Below, piece after piece: positions 22,420 to 33,255 of a DNA stretch of 64,000 nt. Both the position numbers and the translations under genes were made by a program. Location of the stretch: NCBI GenBank assembly GCA_963932145.1, contig OZ010578.1, forward strand, positions 15,816,111 to 15,880,110, written 5' to 3'. Every line of letters begins with the position of its first letter. Position 1 is the stretch's first letter. A model generated the notes under the pieces. It was not told where the DNA came from. It did no database searches and worked only from the letters and a program-made list of their open reading frames with translations. Origin of the DNA: Acanthosepion lycidas. Its lineage: Eukaryota; Mollusca; Cephalopoda; Sepiida; Sepiidae.

Positions 22420-22649
22420 TATTAGTTGCTGACTATCTGGCTACGATTATTATTAGTATTCCTCAATTAGGCGTGTTTGTAATCGCAAACGCTACACAGT
22501 TAATTTGGCATGTGTTGAAAGGAAACAGCAGTACAACAAGTAAGCGATGTTTTAAACGTTTTCAAATATTGTTTTATTATTTCTAAAGATTTGTAAGTAA
22601 ACGACAATTCTAAAGACACTTTTTAGATGTTTCAATAATGTTACCATTA

Positions 22650-23470
22650 CAGCACGAGAATACTTTAGACTTAACAAAGGACTTGAACCTAAGAAAATCC
22701 ATGACCTAGCCACAATTCCAGTGGTTGTCCTTAAGAATATTATTCCGGAATTATCTCCAATCCTAGCTGAAGTTATACAACCGATCATTAAAGGAGAAAT
22801 CATTCCCAACCCGGGGAAGTGTCAAAAAGTATTCCCTGTTTTAAAAAACGCGATCGGGTTATCATCCTCCTCCGTGTGCCAACCTATTGTTGGTAACCTC
22901 AGTTTCATCAATAATCTTTTGGGGGTCGGCCATAATCAATAAGGTTGTCGATTATCTAGAAAAATAAACCCTTCAGCGATGAGCAGTATGAGTTTGGGTC
23001 TGCCCAATCCACTGCCGATATCCTAACTACCATCATTGATGGAAACAACGAGGCTATTTACGACAAACACAGCTCAAGGACCATAGCATTAGATATCTCA
23101 AAGGCATTCGACAAGGTGTAGCGCAAATGTTTACTACACAAGACCTTCTGTTATGGAACCACTGCAAGGGTCTTCTCGAACATAAAATCCTTCCTAGACT
23201 AATTATTAATGGCCAGTCCTCTCGAGACATAGCAGTCAAAGCAGGCGTCCCTCAGGGCTCATTCCTCGAGTCAACCCTCTTGATCTGTGGCTTGAATGCT
23301 GGGCCTCAATATCTGACCTCAAGTGGAACTCGTAGATACTATCCATTGCTAAGAATTTATATAAAATTGTCGGCTTCATGAACCGCGCAAATAAATATCT
23401 GAATCTTTCTATAATTTACCTTTACAAGAGTCAAATCAGGTCAAACATTTTGCTTGGACAATAGTTCATA
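22650..23470 (+). pseudogene. Jockey/CR1-type LINE, internally deleted reverse transcriptase
   Basis: Plus-strand text gives, in order: LATIPVVVLKNIIPELSPILAEVIQPIIKGEIIPNPGK (RT fingers), CQPIVGNLS, a decayed QYGFGSAQSTADILT box (about 22985-23030), TIALDISKAFDKV (palm, first catalytic Asp region, about 23080-23120) and KAGVPQGSFLESTL (about 23240-23280). The FADD catalytic box is missing: the text jumps to the thumb region (LYKIVGFMNRANKYLNLSIIYLYKSQIRS). At least four frame changes are visible. The copy is truncated at both ends and dead. Confidence 0.82.
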
Positions 23471-23474
23471 TATA

Positions 23475-23728
23475 TTAGGAAATATAAAAAGAATATACAC
23501 ATAAGGAAAAAAAAACATACATTCTATAGACATACACACACAGATACCGTGGTAGTAATTCAATTCTTACAGGTTTGTAAACATGAACACAGTGCTATAC
23601 TAAATTTCACGATTTAAAGAAATGTAAGGGAATTCAAAAGCGGTCTGGAACAAATGGGTGAATCTCAGTATTTAAAAAAAAACAAAAAAAAAAACACTTC
23701 TGATCTACGTGGATTCCCGCGTTAAATA
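23475..23728. other. AT-rich non-coding stretch
   Basis: A-rich runs near 23505 and 23680. Nothing recognised. Confidence 0.5.
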
Positions 23729-23829
23729 TTAGGTTGTTGCAAAAATAATGACGTAATAATGTCGTTTTTTGACGTTAAAAATACGTCAAAAAACGACATT
23801 ATTACGTCATTATTTTTGCACCAACCTAA
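23729..23829. mobile_element. Palindromic mariner-type MITE, copy 3 (long form)
   Basis: A 101-bp near-perfect palindrome starting TTAGGTTGTTGCAAAAATAA, with ACGTAATAATGTCG arms and centre TTAAAAATACGT. TA is duplicated on each side (23727-23728, 23830-23831). It matches copies 4 and 5 closely. Confidence 0.95.
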
Positions 23830-23929
23830 TAATTACCAAGATCTGCGGAGAAAAAACAAAACAAAAAACAAAAAAGAAGCATTCAAATGAGTAGGAAACT
23901 TGTTATGTGACATAATTTATTCGTTATAT

Positions 23930-24115
23930 GGTTCAGAAGCGAATGGTCAGAAAGAGTTTATGAAAGAGGTCAGATGGGTTTGAGCAAAAAGAAGTCATGA
24001 AAAATGTTACAACAGAATGTTCTGAAAGAACTCAGAGGAGAATGGCCAGAAATTGTTCAAAGGAGAATGTTCAGAAAGAGGTCGTGTAATTGTTCAGAGG
24101 AGTATGGTTCAAACT
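23930..24115. repeat. Purine-rich irregular minisatellite
   Basis: Repeated words of the type GTTCAGAAAGAGGTC, GAGGAGAATGGTCAGAAA and GTTCAGAGGAG follow one another over about 185 bases with a period near 20-25. Units are diverged and no protein frame stays open. Confidence 0.6.
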
Positions 24116-24945
24116 GATAGAAAAGCAGTAATATTTCGAATAATCAGTCTTTATAATGGAGTTTTGCAGAAAGCTTATCTGAATGCAAATCAGATCGAAC
24201 ATTGAAGCAACGTCGTTAGAGCTTCAGAAGAGAAAACAAATTCAATTCCTTCTAGGTCATAAGAAGAACCTGAGGTTAAAATGCAGTATGGAACTCAAAA
24301 ATTGTGTATTGTTTGTAGGCTGCTTGTTCGTATCTTGGTGATAAATGTTTGGATAGCAATTCGGATTATTTAAAATAATATTGTAGGCATCGAATCATCC
24401 TTTTTTTAACGATGTTTGAATATTGAGAGAATGTTAAGTTAATGCCTGTTGAACGTTATGTGAAGCTTGAACCCATTTTCGAAGTAGGCAACACGCCTGA
24501 TGTTCACGATCATATCAACACTGTTTCCTCAAATACACTGTGATTCAAATGCTGATATTAACATCGGCACTAAACGAATTCCAATAGACCGTTCTGGCAT
24601 AATAAGCACAAAGATGAGAATACTAGCTACTGTAACTAATATGACCAGAAACAAATATATAAATTCGATTAATATGTGTGTTTTTATGTATATAACCATG
24701 GCAATTTTACTCACGCTTTTTTCTTTGTCTTTTTGTGTCCATCATCTTTGTTATCAAATATCCCACATTGAGATAACAAGATCTGTCACGAATGGTAAAA
24801 CATCGTAGGAACCTGGACGCAAGTGTTGAGGAAATAGCGATTAAAGAATTTCTAAACATTTTTTGTTTTAGGGAATTCATTTTTCTTTTAATTAATTCCA
24901 TTTCTTTTAATTAATTAATTCTTATAAGCTCAAACTCAATGTAAA
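24116..24945. other. Stretch without recognised gene
   Basis: Open frames of 60-100 codons overlap on both strands at 24500-24900, including a hydrophobic minus-strand stretch, but none shows family similarity or start context that I could defend. Confidence 0.45.
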
Positions 24946-24949
24946 ACCC

Positions 24950-25160
24950 TTTACTGTCTAAATAGTACTGACGAAACATTTACAAGGAAAACACTTATTC
25001 TCGAAAAAGTGCATGCGACATAGCACATGTAAAAAGACTTTATTGCCCAAATAGTACAGACAAAATATCACAAATCACTTTATTATCAAAATAACACGGA
25101 CTAAAGATCACAAGTTTAATCATTTATTGTTGGCATAGCACAAATGAAATATCACGAGTA
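24950..25160. repeat. Minisatellite, about five units of 40-44 bp
   Basis: Units start near 24950, 24994, 25038, 25078 and 25121. A consensus core is CTTTATTGxCxAAATAGxAC followed by AGACxAAATATCACAAGT. Divergence between units is high, so the array is old. Confidence 0.7.
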
Positions 25161-25164
25161 GAAA

Positions 25165-26855
25165 AAAATTCATTGAAATGAAAACATATTAATGAAATTA
25201 TGTAATTGAAAACATTCTTTATATTATTAATATTCTCTTAATTTCATTACGAAAATTAAAATGACTTATTTAACTTAGTCTTTTATATTAATTTATGTTT
25301 CGCACTCTGCAGCTAAAGATACTTTTGATCACATGACTACTTTTTTCATACATTGCTGCATAGTTGTATGCACAATATTAAAACACTGTTACAGTGAATG
25401 TAGAAAAAATGATAATAGCTACAGAAAATACAAATATTACATTTTCAAATATGGCGACAGGAATTCATATTTACTCTTCTTTATTCCCATGATCACATAG
25501 AGAATTTGAGGTATTATGGTAGACGCAGTAAGAAAGGTAGGAGTGAATGTGTTGTTTTGGTGATAGGAATATTGTTGGTATGTTTGGGTCCGTGGCTGTG
25601 ACAAGCTAAGTTTAGAATCAAGACCGAAGAAGACCTTCCTTCCCCAACCCCTTTTTTGGCCTTGTGCCACATTTTGTACAAACGTACAAATAAATAACGA
25701 TTCCAATGATCACAAAATGTGCATAATATTGTCATCACAGAGCAATGGGAATAGCTTAGAAAAATTGGTTAGAGACGCATCACAGAAAGAAGGAACCTGA
25801 AAATTTCCTTTCCAGAAAATCAATCAATCATGACAGAGCATTTGAATTTACTAACTGCAATAAAAAAAATATCAAGGCTGGCACCAAGTATATTTTCCTC
25901 TTTTCCTACCTCAGCCGTGTATTCGGGCAGCGAACAGTATAAAATACCATGACGATGCAGTCGACACGCACGTGGGAGTAATGCACATTTTTCACATCTT
26001 ACTGTGACCTAAATAAAACAAATATAAATCATGAATCTAAGTAGACACCTGTTCATTCCGATTTTCATGAGTTTGTTCGTTGTTGCCAACACCTTACTTC
26101 AGGTTCTAGCAACAGCTGTCAATTATGTGCGAGATCACCACTATGTATAGTATTGAAATTTATTAAAAATTATGTATACTACTGAGAATAAAGCTGAACA
26201 AGAAGCAGTCGAGAAGCAATACCATTCTGGTATATAGTAATTTGTTTACATTATTTGAAAGTGATAGAGCTGAAAACTTTAAATTGAAATCTTTTATATC
26301 TGCAAATGCCGAAATAAAGCATTCATTCATCAGGTGAGCACGATTATTCTGATTAAGGAGATAACTGAACAAATAGCATTCAATTTAATATCATCATCTA
26401 CATTCAGATATTTTATGCCCCAATATAGTATCTGTCGAGAATCAATTACCATCCGATTTCAGCGGCGAGCAGGACGTAAATGGTACCTTAATGACGGAAC
26501 AGCCATCTCAAAATTGCTTTGCTCTCCTTCACGTTTCCCATTCTCCATAGACAATTAATTGGATCGTTATGAAAGGAAATAAATATAAAATATCACTTGA
26601 AAACTCTTGGCCAGTGTATTTAGTATAATATTCTACTTATATTTATATAGCTGAGATACGATGAAATAAGATGCATTTTATTAACATGAAAAATAGCAAT
26701 TTGAAACGAATTAATATTACAGGATAGAATTTAAATTCACGTTCTTGCTTCTAGGACTTTAAGATATATTGAAACTATCAAATTTCATTTGTTTTTAATT
26801 GTTCATGATTTAAATTAATCAATAGTTTAGAATTCTAAAATGCATAACAGAAAAT

Positions 26856-26860
<5 letters not shown>
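25165..26860. other. Stretch without recognised gene
   Basis: Overlapping minus-strand frames of 74 and 89 codons lie at 25437-25738 with GTGGCACAAGGCC, but neither matches a family I know. The remainder is AT-rich non-coding sequence. Confidence 0.45.
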
Positions 26861-26861
<1 letters not shown>

Positions 26862-26925
<64 letters not shown>

Positions 26926-26935
26926 CATATATATG

Positions 26936-27005
<70 letters not shown>
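26862..27005. repeat. (TA)n-(TG)n compound microsatellite
   Basis: TA with G and C interruptions for about 110 bases, then about 34 bases of TG. Confidence 0.97.
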
Positions 27006-27007
<2 letters not shown>

Positions 27008-27009
27008 AT

Positions 27010-28429
27010 ATGTATATACATATGTCTGAGTGTAGGTGCGTATACTTGTTTATTACTGTAAAAAACGTTGTAATCGAGATGACATTCAAATGTAAGTGAT
27101 GCACAAATGATTCTAGAATGAAAATCACAAGGAAATAAAATAATTCAAAAACTGGCCAGGAATGACTTTCTCAAATTCCATCTTTTTCATACATTTTTTA
27201 ATTATTGCAGTATCTCAGAAAATATGATTGTTAACTTAAACGGGTTGGATGAAGAATATTTAAATTCTAAAACATGAGATCAAACCAACAAATAAACAGA
27301 AGAGGAAACCTGACGCTTATTTATGAAATAAAAATTAAAAACGCGTATTAATTAGAGAAATGTTGCAGGATACAAGTATTTTATACGCATATACATATGC
27401 ATTTATCTTTTCTCCTGACATGACACTCAAATCACATGAAGAATTTTAGGTATTAAAAGGAAGCCAATAAATAAACATAATCTAATCTGATTAAATAAAA
27501 TTATGTCGATAATTGAAGAAAGAAGCTGAAATATTTATTATACAATCAAATTTTCTGGCAATAAATCATTATGTATCCCTTTCTCTAAATAATTTTGCCT
27601 GTGGATGTGCATCCATATAAAGAGAATGAGAGAGAGAGAGAAAAAGATTCAGAGAGAAAATAAGAGAGATGATCCTGGCAGTTGTACTTTGTATGAACAA
27701 GAAACAGACTCAATTGATGATCGAATTATTTTGCTACAAAAATCGTAACTCTAAGAAATGAGTTTGAAGCGGATTTTCTACATAGTCGGTAATCTATTTC
27801 CTTCGGGGATTTAATGATCACTAGTTATGACTAAATTTTTTATAAAGCACACATCTTTCTGAAAATCCATTCATAGAAAACATTTTTTATATACATTTGT
27901 ACGCGTGTGTGTGTATACATGCGTGCAAGTTATTGCTCTAATAACAGCGAACATAAATGCTCCTTGCTGATATGAACGTGATAAAGGTTATTGTTCATTA
28001 ATTCTTCGCGTTTGTAGTCTCGCCATCTGATTGAAAATCAGAATTCCTAATCCTGATTCTAACTTCGAATACATGCGTTAGTATTTCGGTCATCAATTCT
28101 CAAAGACATTCTCTAAATCAGCATGCAAATTTGGAAATTTAATTTCCGAAATCCTTAATGTTTTTGCCAATTTAGATATAAATTCATGAAATAAATGTCT
28201 GTATGTATTGATGTCTATGGCATTGCGTAAACGGGTATTAATTTTGTAGAAACCCCGTGAAATTTTCATGCATTTTTCGAAAGCTAAATAAACAGTGCCA
28301 AATGATCAATTCTATAGGAATGTGTTATTTTGTTGATTAAATTTTTGTTCTTTTCGTCCAGCAATCGATTTATTTGGCAAAAAATAATAGTGAAGTCATA
28401 AAAGCAAATAATGACAGAGATGTTTGGAG

Positions 28430-28430
<1 letters not shown>
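27010..28430. other. AT-rich non-coding stretch
   Basis: It contains a GA-rich patch at about 27620-27665 and a short TG repeat at about 27905. No genes recognised. Confidence 0.5.
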
Positions 28431-28431
<1 letters not shown>

Positions 28432-28463
<32 letters not shown>

Positions 28464-28537
28464 GTATCTATCTATCTATCTTATCTATCTATCTAATTCT
28501 GTTCATATCTATCTATCTATCTATCTAATTCTGTTCA

Positions 28538-28572
<35 letters not shown>

Positions 28573-28588
28573 GTGTATATATATATAT
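28432..28588. repeat. (ATCT)n microsatellite with duplicated spacer
   Basis: Blocks of ATCT are separated by a twice-repeated spacer AATTCTGTTCAT (about 28495 and 28527). The array passes into TA at 28578. Confidence 0.95.
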
Positions 28589-28590
28589 AT

Positions 28591-28734
28591 AAGAGTGAAC
28601 ATAGAAGTCAACACGTAGAGGCGACAGTCAGTTTCTTACTAGATGCAATCGTCAGGCGCACTCGTGGCCTGACGATTGCATCTAGCATGAAACAGACTGT
28701 CGCCTCTAAGTGTTGACTTCTATGTTCACTTTTA
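28591..28734. mobile_element. Palindromic unit with hammerhead-like cores, copy 1
   Basis: Inverted repeat with arms of about 66 bp (28591-28655 and 28668-28733) around a loop of about 12 bases. Outer ends read AAGAGTGAACATAGAAGTCA. The right arm contains a hammerhead-type core (28669-28701). The left arm carries the mirror sequence with changes in the core. TA arrays or TA-containing repeats flank it. The unit resembles the inverted ends of Penelope-like elements, and I infer that it is a PLE end without the coding part. Confidence 0.75.
28663..28706 (+). ncRNA. Hammerhead ribozyme-like motif (candidate)
   Basis: CTGACGA (28669-28675) matches the conserved CUGANGA. TGC/GCA can form a short stem II around ATCTA. 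GAAA (28689-28692) follows, then CAG-A-CTG as stem III and GTC as cleavage triplet (ending 28701). GGC before the core can pair with GCC after the cleavage site for stem I. PLEs are known to carry small type I hammerheads of this kind with very short stem III. Activity is unproven and stem I is short. Confidence 0.55.
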
Positions 28735-28805
28735 TATTTACCCACGCTTTATCTCTGATATTGAGAACTTTATCCCATAAATATAGCACATCTTAAGACT
28801 ATATT

Positions 28806-28809
<4 letters not shown>
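28735..28809. repeat. Conserved spacer of the duplicated palindromic unit, copy 1
   Basis: Contains TATCTCTGATATTGAG and CATAAATATAGCACA. The same spacer follows copy 2 at 28973-29048, and a diverged copy lies at 57480-57525. Confidence 0.8.

Positions 28810-28866
<57 letters not shown>
28810..28866. repeat. (TA)n microsatellite between palindromic units
   Basis: TA tract of about 56 bases. Confidence 0.97.
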
Positions 28867-28870
<4 letters not shown>

Positions 28871-28871
28871 T

Positions 28872-28972
28872 AAAAGTGAACATAGAAGTCAACACTTAGA
28901 CGTGGCCTGACGATTGCATATAGCATGAAACAGACTGTCGCCTCTAAGTGTTGACTTCTATGTTCACTTTTA
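28872..28972. mobile_element. Palindromic unit with hammerhead-like core, copy 2
   Basis: Same ends as copy 1 (AAAGTGAACATAGAAGTCAA), but the left arm is only about 29 bp and lacks the mirrored core. The right arm keeps the full hammerhead-like core at 28907-28939. Together with its spacer it forms a tandem duplicate of copy 1. Confidence 0.78.
28902..28945 (+). ncRNA. Hammerhead ribozyme-like motif (candidate), copy 2
   Basis: CTGACGA (28907-28913), stem II TGC-ATATA-GCA, GAAA (28927-28930), CAGACTGTC (28931-28939), and GGC/GCC for stem I. The only change from copy 1 in this core lies in the stem II loop (ATCTA to ATATA), the position where a change would not hurt folding. Confidence 0.55.
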
Positions 28973-29046
28973 TATGTACACACGCTCTATCTCTGATATT
29001 GAGCACTTTATTCCATAAATATAGCACACCTTAAGACTATATTTCT
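28973..29046. repeat. Conserved spacer of the duplicated palindromic unit, copy 2
   Basis: Matches 28735-28809 at most positions, including TCTATCTCTGATATTGAGCA. Confidence 0.8.
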
Positions 29047-29047
29047 T

Positions 29048-29110
<63 letters not shown>
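29047..29110. repeat. (TA)n microsatellite
   Basis: TA tract with one C interruption, closing the second unit. Confidence 0.97.
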
Positions 29111-29113
<3 letters not shown>

Positions 29114-29710
29114 TCTCTGTCTATCTACCTTAATATATTTATTTTTCGAACATACTTGCCGCATTTAAAATTCCATGTTTCTCATAATCAATTTTTCTTT
29201 TATTAAATAACTGAAATAATACTTGTCAGAAATTTCCCTAACTTTTGACATTTATATATCACACCAGAGGGGGATGATATTTGATCATTAAGTAAGATAT
29301 TCGAATGAGAGTCTGTTCAGAAAATTTTCGACAAGAATGAATATATATAGCGCGTGAGAGAATACATATATATGTGTGTGTATGCATGTGGGTGAGTCTG
29401 TGTATACAGAGAGAAAGAAAGAAGAAAGATGATAAAAATGAGTGATCATATGAACTTTTTCGGATAGCACTTCTATGTATCTATCTGTCTTATATTTCCC
29501 TAATGTAGTTTTGTAATTCATGTGGCATTTCAAATTCTATGTTTTTCATAACTTATTATTCTTTTATAAAATGATGGAAATAATACTTGTTTCTTGAGGA
29601 ATTTTGTACTTCTTTGTTGAATGTTCATTTTAGTGTTACAATATGTTTACAAATACAATAGAACTGATTTCTTTTTCTCCGCCACATATTTCTTGGTAAC
29701 ATTGCACTTT
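29111..29710. other. AT-rich non-coding stretch
   Basis: Nothing recognised. Confidence 0.5.
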
Positions 29711-29712
29711 CC

Positions 29713-29751
<39 letters not shown>
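29713..29751. repeat. (GATA)n microsatellite
   Basis: About ten AGAT units. Confidence 0.96.
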
Positions 29752-29752
<1 letters not shown>

Positions 29753-29867
29753 GCATGCATTCATATTCACATTGAGGAATTTAGATAGAGAGATTCTACC
29801 TTTCATAACTGAGTTTCTGATTTGCATCTTGAGTTTCCAATGAAGTCGACTTAATTATATGTGAATG

Positions 29868-29891
29868 AAGAAGAAGAAGAAGAAGAAGAAG

Positions 29892-29921
<30 letters not shown>
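29868..29921. repeat. (AAG)n microsatellite
   Basis: About 17 AAG units. No LINE end is recognisable beside it. Confidence 0.96.
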
Positions 29922-29922
<1 letters not shown>

Positions 29923-30213
29923 CAATTAAGCCTTGTTACCCCAAATAAAACACTTTTAATTGGTTCGACACTTTTGACTGTAAACAAAGGAACAAAGAGT
30001 GAATATGTAAATGTTTCTTCGGTTAATAATAAGAATATAGATATAATAGTTTGTATTACTCCACATGGTATTGTTTCTGTTATTATTATTTTTTTTTTAA
30101 TTTTCTTTGATTTCTAGCGTTTACACATTTCTTTCCGGGTCCCGCCCAGGGACCTATGGTTAGAAATGGCATCATGGCACTTTCCACTGACAAAAAAAAA
30201 AAAAAAAAAAAAA

Positions 30214-30810
30214 TTACATAGATAAAGCCCTTCGTAAACTGTGGGCTCTATTTGTCAAAACAATTTTTTGTATCTCCTTGAGGCATGGACTTCCAGGAAT
30301 CCCTTCAATTAGTCTACTGCAATCTTTTCCAAACAGTCCTAGGGGTCCAACTACAACAGGGATTGTTGATGTTCCCATAGGCCACATTTTCGAGATTTCT
30401 ATTTCAAGGTCCTTGTATTTTGACAGCTTTTTGAATATCTTCAAAGATTCTTTGCAGTCAGCAGGGACGGTCATATCAATAAAGAAGCACCGTTTTTGTT
30501 TGTGGTCTTTAAAAACAATATCTGGGCGGTTGGCCTTGATTGTTCTGTCAGTGTGTATTGTGTAGTTCCATAGAATTGTAACAGGTCCTATCTCCGTAAC
30601 CGGGTCTGGGTGGTGTTCATACCAGTTTCTTTCAGTTTCCTTCCCATAGAAGTTGCAGATTTTCCAGTGCAGATAATGACCCACTCTGTCATGTCGGGTT
30701 TTAAATTCAGTGGGTGCCAACATCGTGCAACCTGATACAAGATGATCAATCGTTTCTGGATGTTTATCACAGAATCTGCATTTTGGGCTGACGCAATATT
30801 TTAGTATATG
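30214..30810 (-). pseudogene. LINE copy B: CCHC knuckle and restriction-like endonuclease
   Basis: CRFCDKHPETIDHLVSGC (about 30780-30727) is a C-X2-C-X8-H-X4-C knuckle. KTRHDRVGHYLHW, then NRPDIVFKDHKQKRCFFIDMTVPAD and KLSKYKDLEIEISKMW, supply the RHD, PD-X(12-13)-D and K..Y motifs of the restriction-like endonuclease that marks the R2/R4/NeSL/Hero group. The enzyme nicks target DNA to prime reverse transcription. All presumed catalytic residues are present here, and the frame runs open to a stop near 30214. Confidence 0.88.
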
Positions 30811-30813
30811 TGC

Positions 30814-32019
30814 TTAATAATTCCTAGTTAGCAAGCATTGGTCCTGTGCAGCAATGATAAAACCTTCAGTTTCTGATTTCAACCCTGCACTGCGTAGCCA
30901 CTGCTGGGTACGGGTTTTGTCTACATCAGCTTGTTTGGTACGGGCAGAGTATTGGCCATGAAGTGGTTTATCTTGATATCGCTTCTGTATCTGGTCGGTT
31001 GCATTCGTCTTTGCTGTCTTTTTTAAGTATTTCGCAGTTTCAGCCAGTGTATTGTGCTGTAGTTGCATCTCTACGCCCATTTCAAATTCCATTTTGAATT
31101 TGTTGGCTTCTTTCATTACGGAGTAAAGACGCTTCCTACTATCATTTTCCTTGACGCATACCATCATCCAGTCTTCTGTAGTTTCCAAATATCTTTGGAG
31201 GCCAATTGTTGTAGTTTTGTAGGACAGTTCTAGTTGAACTAATCCTCTGCCGCCTTCGGATCTGGGCACATATAGACGATCAACATCAGCTTTGGGATGA
31301 TGTATGCGATAGCAAGTGAGAAGATTTCCTGTTTTGGCGTCCATTCGCTTAATTTCAGCTATGGTCCAGTTAAGGACATTAAAGCTGTATTGCACCACTG
31401 GGGTAGCCAATGTGTTTATAGCTGATATTCTGTTTTTTGAGTTTAGTTCAGTATTTAGTACCAGACCTACACGCCTGTAGTACTCTTTTCTTATTTTGTC
31501 TTTCATTTGGGGGTGTTGTATGCCATCTCCTTCGCTAATTCCTAGGTACTTATAAGCTTCATCATGCTCCAATTCCCTAATCTTTGTGACAAAATCTAAA
31601 TCGATTAAGGGTGTTTCTGTAATTCTACCTTTCTTGAATGTTACTTTTTCACATTTATCTAATCCGAAGTCCATACCTATGTCGTCACTGAAGTATTTTA
31701 CAATATTGACGAGGCCTTTCAACTCATTGCCGTCTTTGACAAAGAGTTTGAGATCATCCATCTAAAGTAGGTGATTGAATATTTTCTTATTTATTTTGTA
31801 ACCATAGCTACTGTTGTTCAGTTCATGTGTAAGAGGGATTAAGGATAAACAAAACAGAAGGGGTGACAGAGAGTCTCCTTGACAGATTCCACGTCGGATA
31901 TTCAGACGGTTAGATATGGTAGTTACCCCGGTGTGACTAAGGTATAGTTTGGTGTTCCACATTCCCATGCTGTGCTTAAATAAATTTAATACCACAGGGG
32001 AGACTTTGTAAATTTTCAA
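30814..32019 (-). pseudogene. LINE copy B: RT palm C and thumb
   Basis: NRLNIRRGICQGDSLSPLLFCLSLIPL (RT box B) leads to the catalytic box, which reads L-stop-MDDLKLF at 31770-31745: the residue before MDD has become a TAG codon, where an aromatic residue is expected. The thumb follows: DIGMDFGLDKCEKVTF, HDEAYKYLGI, INTLATPVVQYSFNVLNWT, DVDRLYVPRSEGGRGLVQLE, PLHGQYSARTKQADVDKTRT and WLRSAGLKSETEGFIIAAQD. The DD pair itself is kept. A second stop (TAA) at about 30813 separates this frame from the endonuclease. Confidence 0.9.
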
Positions 32020-33255
32020 AGTCTTAAGTATCCAAGAATGTGGAACACTATCAAAGGCTTTATGATAATCAATCCACGCTGCACTGAGATTTCTGCGTCG
32101 TCTCCTGCAATTTTCAGGATCATTTTATTTATCAAATGTTGATCTTTGCAGCCATATGAACCTCTTCTTCATACCTTCTGTTCCAGCGGGAGAATGCTGT
32201 TTGGTTCGAAAAAGGAATGAGTACGGTGATCAACTTATACGTTGTGGAGAGACATGTTATCGGCAAAGATTTTTCTGGTCGTCTGTTTCAGTTGTTTTTG
32301 CTATGAGGTATGTAATACCTTCAGTAAACCATTCCGGGATTTTATTGGGATTATTTACAAGCGTTGATAATGTTTTTTGCAAGAATTTCATGGGTAGATG
32401 AGAGATGATACAGACAGAAATTGGGCAAATTGTCATTTCCTGGGGATTTCCATTTTTGGGATTTCGTTAGAGCTTTCCTAACATCATCTGTGGATATATT
32501 TTCCAATCTTGCAAAGGCGTATCCAGCAGTCATTCTTCTTCACGCCGTATCCATTCTGCATTCGGGATGCTCTAAATATTTTCCCAAAATGTCTGTACAT
32601 TATCAATCGTTAGTGTCTTTTCGACATGTATACGTGTTTTTCCAATTTCCCTGTAAAATTTCTTAAGATCTGTTCGGAATATTTTATTTTGGCGATAGAA
32701 TCTACAACGTTTTTCGTATCGTCTTGTTCTCTGTGCCTTTAGTTGAAGTTTCTGTTTCAGCATTTCCTTGATTGATGGAATATCAATTAGGGATTTAATG
32801 CTATATTTCCGCTTGATCTTTTTGGATTTACGTGTGGAAATATTAGGGTTTCTGGTGAGCTCATCTAATATAGAAAGCTCACATCTGATTTGTTTTATTT
32901 CTCGTATCAGTTTGGTTTTCCAAGCTGGTTCTCTGTGTCTGTTAATTTTATTTATTGTCTTGACCCCAAGCTTCCGAATCGCTGCTAGAGCTGTTGCGTA
33001 TATGACGTTGTTAACTTCTGTGATGTTTCCCGGTGGTTTATCTGTTAACAGTGTTTCCAGGGCAGCATTGTATATTTTCACGATGTGCTTGTTGGAATTC
33101 GTCATATGGATTTTCAGGAGCTGGTCTCTTTCTGACAAGTGTATGAAAGTTACTCTGCTGAGTACTTGGATGACGTCATTTTTCGCTTCGATGATTTCAG
33201 CTTCGTGGTTTTCAATGAATTTTAACAAAGTACCTGGAGTCATCTTCAGTGACAA
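32020..33255 (-). pseudogene. LINE copy B: linker and RT fingers/palm
   Basis: An open frame (33255-32572, 227 codons) covers the basic linker: RCELSILDELTRNPNISTRKSKKIKRKYSI and KKFYREIGKTRIHVEKTLTIDNVQTFWENI, the latter typical just before the RT domain. After a frameshift, LTKSQKWKSPGNDNLPNFCLYHLSS (about 32480-32405) is the first RT box. WNRRYEEEVHMAAKI and then AAWIDYHKAFDSVPHSWI (about 32090-32040, palm A) follow in different frames. Copy D2 gives the clearer version VLPTEQKGYKRGIYRCKGQL of the middle box. Confidence 0.8.

Noticed and set aside
24500-24901. Overlapping frames of 60-102 codons with a hydrophobic stretch (possible membrane protein exon)
   Set aside because: Both strands are open at once, composition follows AT content, and there is no family similarity or splice evidence.
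25437-25738. Overlapping minus-strand frames of 74 and 89 codons
   Set aside because: Two frames open over the same bases and neither is recognisable. The sequence may be a repeat, but I cannot support a gene.
26827-27128. Long Tyr-Ile, Cys-Val and Thr-His reading frames across microsatellites (also at 89, 2136, 5918, 8680, 13536, 14576, 17040, 17569, 18038, 57585, 61934 and others)
   Set aside because: Pure translation of TA, TG and CA repeats without stop codons. Frames are open on both strands and have no protein-like composition.
28432-29110. CRISPR-like array of repeats and spacers
   Set aside because: The repeat order is a two-copy tandem duplication of a palindromic unit with TA arrays. 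The organism type and the lack of regular spacers exclude a CRISPR array.
31745-31770. Recoded stop codon before the RT MDD box of LINE copy B
   Set aside because: A single TAG where related copies need an aromatic residue is most simply a point mutation in a dead copy. Other breaks in the same copy support this.
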